This document shows, piece after piece, positions 1-12,500 of a stretch of 64,000 bases of DNA. Every line of letters starts with the position of its first letter. Position 1 is the stretch's first letter. A program made the position numbers and the translations under genes. The DNA comes from Chimonanthus salicifolius. Its lineage: Eukaryota > Streptophyta > Magnoliopsida > Laurales > Calycanthaceae. The notes under the pieces were generated by a model, which was not told the origin of the DNA, made no database searches, and saw only the letters and a list, made by a program, of their open reading frames with translations. The DNA is taken from NCBI GenBank assembly GCA_013350335.1, contig CM023541.1:39672739-39736738 (forward strand). The letters run 5' to 3'.

Positions 1-585
1 CGTGTGTGTACGTGAATGGGATAGCCCCGTGAAGCACTGCGGCGTGTGTCTGTGAATATGGGATAGCCGTGTAAGTAGGAAAAAATTTAAACGGTAAAAA
101 CGCATTTTTAACGATAAATTTCCGATAAAAACGGCATAGGCGATAAAATCGCGTTTTTAACGCGGTAACGTTATTTTCCCGATATTTTCGCGGTAAAAAC
201 GAAAATACCGGCGGTATTTGTTACATTGCTTAGACCTATCATCATTGTAATCAAGAAAGTATTTGTCCCATCTATTTGAGGATCTTTCTCTTTTTTTAAA
301 AAAATTTACTTTTCTAGTCAATCATATCAAAAATTATGTTTTCCACCCATCTATCAAGTACTTCCTTACAAAATACACTGGTGTCTTTATATGTTCCAAC
401 CCCCTACATAACCACCCACAGGCACCCCTGTTCCCCTTTCTCCTCCTAATTCCTTCTGCTTGAAACCCTCCAGTTCTTCGTATTAGGTCTAGGTTAACCT
501 CAGAATGATGATGATGATGGAAAAAACTAAAGAATAAAAACTAAGACCCATGAAAAACATATACAGAAGAGGAAGATGTATAGAC
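1..585. other. Start of hydrolase intron 5; no gene
   Basis: This stretch follows the donor at 585 of the minus-strand hydrolase gene, so it is the beginning of its fifth intron. Bases 1-78 hold two imperfect copies of a unit of about 45 bases (CGTGTGT...GGGATAGCC). Bases 80-230 are built of short phrases such as GGTAAAAACG and CGATAAAA on both strands, like the end of a degraded inverted-repeat transposon. I looked for the expected last hydrolase exon (residues after HIWQ, containing the catalytic His) and did not find it here, so it should lie left of the window. Confidence 0.5.
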
Positions 586-3500
586 CTGCCAAATGTGTAT
601 TGGGCCAAAAAAGCCTGCTCTTTCCCATTCAGCCTGGCTGTACATGGACTTTAGCCAAGGGAGGATGCCTTTCCCTTGGCGCTTCTGCACCTGAAGGTCA
701 GATAGGCTGAAACCCCACTTGGATACCTGTAAAACAGCTTCTTCCACAAAAGGTTTTGTGTCCCACTGCCGTACTGATTCCTCGACATCCCTTTCCCAAA
801 ATTCTTTGAAAATCGGCTCCTCTATTAAAGCTCTATCCTGAATTGATAGATTTCCATTTGAACAGTCATTGCACAAAAAAATAGTACTCTCAGGGCAAAA
901 AGTCAACATACAAGAATAAAGCATAAATCTTCTATTGGTCTCTCTCATCACTAACTTTTTTTTAATCTTTGAATGATTTACTTCACAATTTTGTTAAGAA
1001 TATGGATAGGCTAGCATAAAAAAGTAACAATATTCACATAGGAAGAAAGAAAGTAAACACAGGTAAGTACAGCTTGAAACATACAGAAGCAATGTTAATT
1101 GATTGTTATTATTAGCCACAATTGACTGCATTAACCTGTAATCATGGCATAAATAGTATCAATGGAGGAGGATTTTACATAGAAATGATGGACTGAACTA
1201 CAATTTCCCATGATGATAAAATATGCCGAAAGTCAATTTCTTACTTTAATTATAAAAAAAGAAAAAATCTTTTATCATGGCAAAATAACTTCTACTCAAT
1301 TGACAAATCAATTCCATTGTACTTTCTTTTTTATGACTGATTCAGTTGGTATCCTTCCCTCCTCATCTAATTCAGCAGAGAAACCCTAAATGAATCATCA
1401 ATTGATCAAATATTAGCTTTTAGTCATTACCTGAATAGCTTCTGTACACAAGTGGCTGTACATCATTGTCTGGGTCTTGCCAAATATATGTGAAGTTCAT
1501 TTCTAGAGGTTTAACCTATGGTTTTTGAAAGGTTCCCTATGGACCTACTTGTAGAAGCCGGTGGTCGGGCAAAGAAATGGAAAGAACCACCTATTACCCA
1601 TAATAATGGAAGATCGTTGCAGTTTTGTGAATTAAAATATTGAAATGGGTAAAGCTGTACCAATCTCACTATTCTAGTTCTCTCTCTCTCTCTCTCTCTC
1701 TCTGAAGAATGATGCTCCACATACTGGTGTGCAAAGTATTACCATGTACACCCCTATGCAGGGCCCACTGTGGATGATGCTGATGGGTCTATAGAAACTT
1801 CTATGCTTTAATATAAAAACTTACCTTGATTAGATGGATCAGCCCACAAAATTTGGATTCCAAAATTTCTGTGGCCTTCAAAATCATGGTTGATTCTTCC
1901 AAAGTGGCGTTCAAGCATAGACCTTGCCAACATATCCATCAACACCATCCAAAGTGGGCCATAGAGGTTCAACTAGTAATAGCTCACATGCTTGTGTGTG
2001 AGGAATCATTTTATTTTTTATTTTTTATGGCTGATAAAGTCAGATTTCACAGATTTTTTTTTATAAAAAAAATCAAGAATCTCACCAATCTCTTCTTTTT
2101 TTTGTAGCTAACCATTTCAACAGTCACACTGGTAATTTTCATAATGATGGTAATGGTGAATATTCCAGCCCCTAATTTCAGAAAAGAGGGGAAAGAAAAA
2201 AAAATTATTGCCCAGCATAAAACACAAATGATCACATGGCACTTCCTTTTTTTTTTTTGAATACGTGAGAACCCGCCGACCCCACTTTGTGGTGATCATA
2301 GGTGAAACCCCGGATTCATGACACCACACACAAGCACCATGGATCAGGTTAGGCGCCCCAAGGGTTTGAGGGCAAGACCTCCCACACAAGATGAGAATAC
2401 CCAACCACTCGAACAAATAAAACGATGGGTAAAATAAATGGCACTTTGGATTGGTTTATATACTAATCTGCACATTTCACAGAGGAATCTCTTCATTCAA
2501 AATTTATATATCTTAAAATAAGAAAATAAAACATTAGTTGTACTGCACAAAAACAACTGAAAAGTGTAGGCACATCACAAAGGTCTCCCTTTGTTATCCC
2601 ACATTGGCACTCTTAAATCATTTTGGACAGAAGCAATCAGTTCATGTTAATACCCTCATTCCTAGGGACCCTTCCCTATCAACTATTATGCAGGTTATAG
2701 TCTCCCTATGATAAAGAGAATTTTGGTTGTATATGCTCTTCCTACACTGGCTCAGAGAAAGAGATGCTACAAGTGACAGGAAGTCTGACCATTATATTTC
2801 TTTGGAGTAAGCAATGAGCACAATTTTTCCTCATAGAACAAGGAAACATTGTATTTCAACATTGGACCTATGACGAAAATACACTATATGATCATCTTAA
2901 GTTGGATCAAACTGTCTGATATGCTAGGGGAGATTTTCTTGGTTCCCATTGATGTGAGGGTGTTCTACTTTATTTTCTTTTTTGAAGACCAAGGTGTCCA
3001 GGCCTCTTAGAGGATGTTCTACTTTATTGCTTTAGTTACTTATAAAAAAAAATACAAATGGGTTTGTAAGTAGTACTTAAATATAAAACTAGGCATCCTG
3101 TTCACTATCAGAGAGAAGACATGCCTTAAATATGTGAGGACATCTAATTAAAAGATTGACACCAGCAGGTATGGCTAAGGGAGGCCAGCATATCTGAATA
3201 TTACCATATGCAGTTGATATATATATTCACCAATAGAACAAGAGAAAATTCACCCCATTGTTTAGAAATTTAAAAAATTGCAACCTCAATCCAAATATAT
3301 AACATTTTTTAAAAATGCCCAAATATATTCCTTCAATGATTAGATTATGGTATTAGAGTGCAGTTAATTTTAAACATTTATTCCGGCTCTTATGCAAGGA
3401 ATAAAAATTCAAATGGACTTACCCTCTTCCCCAACGACAATGATAACCACGTATCAGGCTGGCCATGCTTTCCAGATAGGAAGGTCCGACGATAAAAGTA

Positions 3501-6500
3501 AGGTAGGAAAGCAGGAAATTTCCGAGCTAAGAAGTACATCAGTTTCCTTTTCGGTGTCCACTTCTCCCAGGTTCTGTATTTCTCTTCCTTTGTCATGCTC
3601 GACTCATATGGATTAATGAAAGGAGCAAATAAGGCTGCACCTGCAAGTAGGTTTGCAGAAGAGTCAGATAGAGGAGAAAAAAATGACAAAATGCAAATAA
3701 GTGAAGAGCCTTGTGATAAGCGCAAATAATTCAGTTTGTTTTCTTCAAAACAGTGATGGTTTGACAACTCTCTCCATACAGTTTGAAATTAGTTTGCTAC
3801 TTTATAGCACAATTATAACCAAATTATGCGTTCTCAAGATACAGGTTGAGAGAATATGAATGCGGTGTGAAAAGGGATATGTTTTTTTTTGAGCGGCAAA
3901 AGGGATATGTTTATGATATAAATGTTTAACTAAAAATGCTGACACCAGACAGGGAAGATGGATGATGATGATGATTAAGATTATGGCGAGAGAGTACCTA
4001 GAATTTCACTAAAAACGGTAACATATCTACTCTCTAAAATGAATCACCCATTCATCTAGGGAAATATTGAGGCATTAAAAATCACTATTAAATGAAGCAC
4101 TAACAGAAATGGCTAAAATACCTAAATCTGACATTGCAATGAAATTCCACTTGGAAAAGAAACATAAGAATATTTCCTATCAGAGACATAATGCAACTTC
4201 GTAATATATCAATCTTGTTATTAATAAACCATTCATTGCAAAAAAAAAAAAAATTCAAAAATTTAAATTCAAAAAATGTATTATGGTGGGAATAGATTAA
4301 CACATGGTCTAAATATGCATGGCTTGAATCTACATTTTAAAGCCCACGAAGGTGTAGCTTGGTTGGCTTGAGCTTCTAGAAATAGGCTAGAGGCCTCGAG
4401 TACCTGATACACGAGGCTTGCAAGTAATTCTGTATATCCATGGGAATAATCTCACTTCCAATGTAAGCTGGGGATACCCACATTATCAAAAGAAGAAGAA
4501 GGATGAGGAGACATGCATGGAATTCCAAAACTGAACTGCAATCCCTTTTTTTGATGATATAGTATTAATTAGTAAGACGAAACATCGACTCAATAGTAAG
4601 TTAGAATCTTAGAGGAGAAGTTTGGAGTGAATGGTTAAAAAATTAGTAAAAACAAAGACAAAATACTAGGAATGTAACTTAAGTGGATCAAAAGATAGAG
4701 AGAGTGATCTAATCAAAATTAGAAAGACATAGTTGCACACTGCATATGACACAGGAGAAGTCAAAATATTAGAAACCCTAAATCTAAATGATATACAGAG
4801 GCCTATATCAGAATACAAAATGTGTATGGTAAATCCTAAAATGGCATGCAACATCTATCCATAATTAACATAAGATGTTAGAGAGATAAATTAATATTAA
4901 AAAAGAATAAAACAAAAGCTAAGGCAGATTCACACTCACAATTAATCAAAAAGAAGAAAGACACATACACATTAAGATTTCAAGGTTGTATTGTTGGCCT
5001 TCAATGCAAAATCCTTCAAAAGATTAATTAAATTATACCAAACTCTGCCCTAGGTCAGCAAACTGTGTAGCAGACTTCTTGGCGAAAGTTGGTGTTCATT
5101 TACAAAGACCAGCTTTGGAAATTTTTCATCTCACCAGCCTTGGGAGTTAGGGGAGTAGGGGTCTCCTTTTGGATCCTGTGTTGGGTGGATTCTTTGATGT
5201 ATCTTTTCTTTTATTTCATGTTTTTTCTTGATTTTCCTTCTTCTTGGTTCTAAGTATATATCTCCTATACTCGGAACCTTCTCTTGTACTCCCTTCTCGT
5301 TTTAATGGAATTAAGTCGTTAATGTTTAAAAAAAAAAAAACTTTGTCCTAGGTCTTCTACATTTAAAAACCAGTCACCTAAGGGATGAAATAGGGCTATG
5401 GGGCCACCATAGGTTTGCCAAAGGAATTAGGGTTTGTAATTTTTTCTTTTTTCCAATTCTTGGGTAAAACTAGGTCTCAAATTGGGTGAAACAATAGGTT
5501 AAGGTTAGATCTTCAAGTCTAAGATAGGAATGTAGAGGTTGAGATGCAAAATAAGGAAAAAGAGCCTAAAACGGACTTGTCTATACGATCATACGGACAT
5601 TCGTAAGAACTGGTGGGGCCCGACACGTCTTTGGTGACCGACGGCGGGGTTGGGTCCTAGTTTGTATGGGTTAGGGTTTGGATGAATAAGGGCCAAAAAT
5701 AAAGTGTAGAAAGAGGGAGAAAGGGGGGAAAAAGAGAGAAGAAAAGGGAAGGAAAGAAAAGAGAGAGAGAAGGAGAAGAAGAAGGATTTGTACCTTAAGT
5801 CACACAAGATTCCTTGATCTCACACCAAGGAGGTAGAAAGAGTCACACCAAATCTATAGATGGGAGAAACTTGAATTTATTCTTTCATTCATTCATTTAT
5901 TCATCCCTTAAAAGTGTCTCTTACAACTATTTATAAAAAAATGAGACTCTATTACCCAAGAAACATGTGACTTAAAGCAGCACACATGTGGACAATCTAC
6001 AATCATAAAAAAAAAAAATGCAAGTCCATAACAATATTGGAACCAAATAAACTAAAACAATATGACACTAATAAAAGATAACAAAAACAAATTCCCAGAT
6101 GGTGATGGATCAAAGGTCAGAAAGGTCCAATCTATAAATGAATGATTCAGATGATGTAAATAGATAGATCAAGCCAAATCTTCAAATCTCTGCTTGATCA
6201 ACCGTAGAATCTGGGCTATCCATGGCTTAGATTTGTCTCTATCTATGGTCAAATATATTATATTAGAAATATGACAAAATCACCATCCAACCATGTTGAG
6301 GAAAAATCTAGATTTTGATGCATCTTTCTTCAATGGGTCCTATGATAGAATATCTTGGAGGATTGAACTTAGATATAGCTAATAAGATAGGAGCAAGGTG
6401 AGCAAACGTAGACAAACTAGCGGAGTTTTGTGTGATAGGAGGGTCCCACATCGCTTAGAGGGGCAATTTATAAAATGGTTATCAAACCCGTCATGCTACA

Positions 6501-9500
6501 TGGAGAGGTTGGGCTTTGAAGAAAAGACAAATGAACAAAGTCAGGCTAATGGAGATGCATACATTACTTTAAATGAGTGGTTTAACTCTTAACAATAAAG
6601 TAAAAAATGAGCACATTAGGGATAGTAGAAATAGCCTCAATAGAAGAAAAATGAGAAACTCTCTTAAGGTGATATGGGCATATAAGTAAAAGACCAAAGA
6701 CAACCCTAGTACATAGAGTTGAGAAGTTACTAGTCGCATGTACTAATAGGGGTAGACTGCTAAAAACGTGGATGGAACAAATAAAGAAAGATATGGCAGA
6801 TAGTGGAGTGCTTGAATGTATGATTTATGATAGGATCAAATGGAGAAATAGAATGATTTATGATAGAATCAAATGAAGAAGTAGAACTCGAGAAGTTGAC
6901 CGCAGATAGATGGGATGCCGTTATGATGATGTATTCAAAGAAGAAAAACAAAAAAAACACTATATGAATAAAATTTTACCCTAACAATTTCAAAGGAATT
7001 TGGCTTCCTTGATGATTCCTTTTTTTCATAGAAAACGAAACCTAAAGACTTTTTATTTGTATCATCATCAATTTCTATTGTTTGTTGAGACAAAGCGTTT
7101 CCATAATGCTTTATCAATGGAACTCTTTTTAATTGTAGGGGCGTCAAACATCGAATATAAATTAATCCTAGTTAGCTCTACAGAAGAAAATAAAAATAAA
7201 ATATCAATTATTTAGATTACATAGCTTAACCAATATTTTACTTTTTAAAAAAAAAAAACGTATTATTATGTAATGAGTGCAAATAGGTTAGGTTTTGGCC
7301 TAACCCCAACATCCCCCCCAACCTAACCTAGAAGTTTATGAGCTTGAACTCTATAAACCCACATCATAGGCCAAGTCAAGTCGCCTCATGGGTCATGGGT
7401 AGGGTTTGGGCAAGGGACATGTTGGACTGGATTCTGGGTCAAGTCATGGATCATAAATAATGTGTTTGGCTAAGTTAGACCATGAGGCATAGGTTAAGTG
7501 AAGTCAGGTCATGAATCTATCACAAGTCCAGTTGGGTTGGTGATGGATCACAGGTTGAGTTGTTTTACCGATGGATCTAGTTATGGGTCGTCGTCAAGTC
7601 GAATCTACACTTATGGGTCATGTTTGAGTCGGATCCTGGGTAATGGATCAAGTTGGACCACAGTTGGTTCATCGGTTGGGTCGTAGGTCTTTGAAATCCA
7701 ATAGTTACGGTAAATTTTATACAAACCATCCCCTTAGGAATTCATTTTCCATAAAAAAATATGGAAAATGATTTAGTCAAGGAAATCAATTCTATGGAAG
7801 AGATTAACAAGGAACATTGGAAAACAGGTTTATTGTGGAAATCATTTCCATTTCCACAGATCTCTCTAAAAAATGTTCTGCACATTCACTAAAAGGATGC
7901 TTTAAAACAACTTTAACAAAATCAAATTTTAATACTTTCAAAATAAAAAGCACCGATATTAATAAGGCCAATATTCAGAACCAAGCAGGATGATAACAGA
8001 AAAAAAATCAATTGTCATAAAAAAAACCATACCTGCAAGCCTATTCGGAATGTATCTAACTGCAGCCCAAACATGCATGCCCCCACCTGAATAACCCAGC
8101 ACCCAGAATTTGTCCCTAAAACCAACAGCATTTGCAATATAAGACATATCCAATGCCGAAGAGTTTAGGTTCCTTGGAGGATGAGGGTCACTCTCACCAA
8201 AACCAGGAAGATCATAAGTAACCAAGCGCACACCAAACTCTTCAAGGAATGATGATTTAATCCCAGGAATGCCTGGTAAAAAAAAAGAGGGGGAGACGGG
8301 ATCAAATGATAAATAGACACCAGATTTCACCACAAAGTCCATTTTAACTCAATGTTCTTTTTTTTTTTTTTCAATGCAAAACCTGTTGTTCTACCTGCAA
8401 GTCGTGAGGAGATAAAAGAATGTGGGGCAAGAATAGAGATTCTAGCCACATCAGCTGGAACACCTTGCTCCTGATAAGCCACATGTCTTCCATCAGGAAG
8501 TTGGATACGGGTAGCACTGGGAGGTGGGATGTACACTTTCTTTGGCAGTGACATTGAATCTTGACGTTCAGTATTTACACACAATACTGCACATAGCCAC
8601 ACAAGTTGCAACATATTAAAAATTAAGATAAAATGCATTTCGCAGGTCCAAAAGGGTACAAGGGCCAAAGCAATTCAAATAGAAAAACATAAATAAACGC
8701 TCACAGATAAAATCAGAAAAGCAATGACAAAGGAGGAATTCCTAAAACTACCATTTTCTAGTGTTTTTCCTAGTCCAGAGAGTATCAAAGTGTAAAAAGT
8801 AAATAAATAAATCTCAAACTCTTGGTACACCTTTTTGGACGCAGCCAATAACACAACTTCGAAAGAAGCAAAAAGACCAATAGGAATAACAGCAGAATAC
8901 CTCATATATTTTTGACCTCTAGGCCCAGTTCCTCTCTATAGAAAAGGACAATTGGAACATATATATTCGATTATTTTAAAAATGTTTGCTGATGAATTTC
9001 CAATTCAATTTTACATATTACAAAAGGGAATTTTGTGATAATACATCATTCAGTTTACACAAACTAAATCTTTTTTTTGTGGTGCGACTTTTATATAGAT
9101 ATTCTGTGTAATAATGAAAACTGAAAATTCAATAATTCTAAATCAGTGGCTTTGGGAATTAGAGCCAACTGTGGGACTGTAATCTTGACAATTGCAGGAG
9201 ATTATGGATATTCCCATTTTTTTGTCACAACCCAATGATTCTGTTTCCTTTGGGGTTTTCCAAATAAAAAGATAATCAATTCTATCATTTCCTTTATCCA
9301 AAACTAAAACTTGAGTCATGCTCCATCTTTGGTCCAATTAGCTACTAGCATATTCTTGATCATCATCATATGAGCCATTTATCCCATCAATCTAGAGTTA
9401 ACCTTAACATTTGGATTTAGTAGATTGTTTTCTTGAACTGACTGCCTATCTAATGCCCATGAGACTTGAAGCTAATCACCTTTGGGAGACAACAATGAGT

Positions 9501-12500
9501 CCTTATCAGTTGTGCTACAGGTTATTGTCTTGTTAGGGGTGCAACTAGCCAGTTGACTCGACCCGAAAATATGGACTGGCTACCCCAACCCATTTAAAAT
9601 ATGGGTTAGTTCGAGCCAAAAAAGCTTGATCAGTTTTTAATTTGGGTTGGGCTAGGGTTATGCTTTGTATAACCCGACTGGACCGAATTAATATGTATAC
9701 CCCCTCTCTCTCTCTCACACGTGATATATATAGGGATTTCTTATGTACATTCAAAAACATCAATCAATCTGCACTTTGACTGAAAAGAACCTAAAAAATA
9801 TTGAAAAAGGACTTGAAAAGGGTCTAAAAAGGCTGACGTATGTAGTAAGCCTTGATGTATGGGAGAAGCTCTCATATGTAAAAAGTGATGATCCTTCACA
9901 TCCATCCTTAAGCCACACTCTTCGTAAGCCCATCGATATGAAGTCTCTTAAATGAACCCATCACCATCACCGCAGATGGACTCCACATAGGCAGTCTCAC
10001 AAAGAGTGCAACTTAAGGAGAACAATTCATCTCCCTCCATCCCTCAATATATATAGAGAGAGAGAGAGGTTTTCTAAGCTATGATGCACCAAAAAACTTC
10101 TTCTCTGCGAAACAAAAATCCTCATCATTGGTTTGACCATTTGACTCTACATTATCCTCGACAGGACATTATGTCTTGTTAAAATCAAACAGATTTCAAT
10201 CCCACACCATCCTCTCTCTTCTAAAATCAAAATTATTTCAAACCCACATTTTTTTCCTCACAGCCTCTTTCAAAATGTCACTTTCCATTGCTGCCTTCCA
10301 CGAGATCGATCTTGTTTCCAACGAGTTAGTGATGTGAAACTGAGATCCAAACAAAAAGTATCAAACAACCATGAAAAGAACAAAACAACGATGTCTATAA
10401 AAAAATCAATAATTCTTATTGGAACCAGATAACAATAGTATCTAAATTTTTTCTGAAAAAAAAAAATTCTTATTGAAAACTAGGTCACTCATTAGAGTCT
10501 CTACAGCCCCAAACCATCTCCATTGCCATGTAAAACAAGCCACAACTTGCAAATAACCCTATCTCATGTATTAAATCAATCATAGAGAAACTTCCCTACA
10601 GAACCTTCCCACCCTTTCAAACCATTGAATCTTCATCTCTAATAAGTCCATTGTACAAATCCATTAATCAAACCCAAAAGGCCAAAACACCATATAGAGC
10701 CATCTCCAACCCACTGTCTATGCCCTTTGAGAAAAACTCAGAATTTGCTGGTTGGGTTCCAGATCTTCTAAAAGTCAAGAAAGACTTGCAGGAAAAGAAT
10801 TGCTTGGAAGGATTTAGAAGAAGGTACAGCTAGCACTGAGGAAGATAAAGGCAAAGAAGGAATCTTAAAAGTTGAAACAGTGCTTCTGTTTGTACAGAAC
10901 GAATCCCATTTTGCTTTGCATATAGAGTTATTTTTGTTGATTTGGACCTTAAAAAAACTGTGTGTCTGTCTGTTCAATATCCTCACGTTGGAGCTTATCT
11001 TACATTCACTAAGAAAAAGTTTAAAAATTAGAAAAGAAAAGGTAAGGCACAATGACAATGGACAAGAGCCTTATCATGGTTGGTAAGTTCATTTTTGCAA
11101 CTATAAAGGTTGTGCATTCAAAAAGAAGTACAACATACAATGAAAACTAAAGGTACACAATTGAGATCTATTTTCCAATTAATAGATGAAATAAGCCCAT
11201 CAGAGGACAAAACATGATTTTACAGACCACTTTACTCTTACTCAAAATGATAAGTACAACTCACATTCACATATTCAGATTGGGCTTTTGGTCAGTATGG
11301 TAAAAGTCTACAAACTTTGCGTCTGACAAAGTAACCTCACTCCATAGATCACTAGAAAGCAGATCCATTTTTAGATGCTTGAGTACTGTAATGACATATA
11401 AGAATCCATCGCTGCAAGCCAGAAAATGAAATCCATCGTGATACCATGACTCAGTACCCAATTAAGCATTGCCAAGGCTCCCATTGGTGTGAACCAGTGG
11501 ATCCAAGTATCAGACCAGTGTGGTCCATCTTTTCTGTCAATGGTTGCAATGTTTTACCTATTTTCGTAATATGGTGTCATACCCTTCTTCCTCTGATACA
11601 AAACAGAACTTGGAGGGAGGACACTGGAAGTTTGCCTCCAAATTGCATGAAACCAAGGAATGAGCTACAATCCCTTTTACTTATTTTACGAGGTTAACTG
11701 AATAAGTGGCTGAGATGGGTTTAAACCAGAGCAGATAGAGTTCAAGCATAAGGAGATTTGAATGCCTCATAATTATTTTTTTAATTTGTTGTTGTTGTTG
11801 CTGCTGTTACTATTATTGTGAGATTCAGTATAGTTGTAGTATACTCCAATATCAGTAATAAAAGTTAGCATCTGATCCAAGGAAACATAGACAAATGCAT
11901 CTAGTAGAAAAAAAAAATTAACTTAAAAAAGGGAAAAAAATAGTGCTACAATATCTCATCTAGTAATAACCATGCTCAAAATGATACCTCAAAAAATGCA
12001 TCGAAGTTAGAGGAAAAAAGGAGAAAATTGTAATATATCATCTATTTCTGCTAGCTAAATGACAGCTTCAAATGAAATATATAGAAATCAACCGCACCAA
12101 TAAATAAACTAAACAAACTAATCTTAATCCAACCAAAATCTAATGAAAGCACCATTTAATAAATGAAACAAGCACTGCATTTGGATCTGGCAAAAACTTT
12201 CAGGTGATTTTGACACCCTGGCAATTCTGCAATGAGGTCAAAATTAACAGTCAAGAAATGATTGAAAGTTAGTCCATAGGGCATTAAGTCAATTACCAAC
12301 TTAAACAAAACAAAAGAACTATCGTTAAGAAATTCAATAACTTTCTGCAGATTAAAAGAGACTTGCAGAGCCAACAAAAATTATAAAAAAATCCATTTCA
12401 ACAGAAACAACTCCCCCTTCACACCCACCACCACCCCCCCCACGCAAAGGGAAAAAAAAAAAAAAAACAGGAATGAAGTGTGTACAGATTGTGACAAAAT

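Larger units (their letters stand above)
838..3422 (-). other. Hydrolase intron 4
   Basis: Intron of 2.6 kb between exons 4 and 5. It holds a (CT)n run and a SINE (listed separately). The rest is AT-rich DNA in which I recognise no coding exon. Confidence 0.7.
3641..8032 (-). other. Hydrolase intron 3
   Basis: Intron of 4.4 kb holding a SINE, a truncated L1-type LINE and an RTE LINE 3' end (listed separately). Bases 5390-6340 carry purine-rich DNA around 5700-5790 and repeated ATTC units near 5880; I recognise nothing there. Bases 7280-7690 repeat the words GGGTCA and TGGATCA in GT-rich DNA, probably a degraded MITE. Confidence 0.6.
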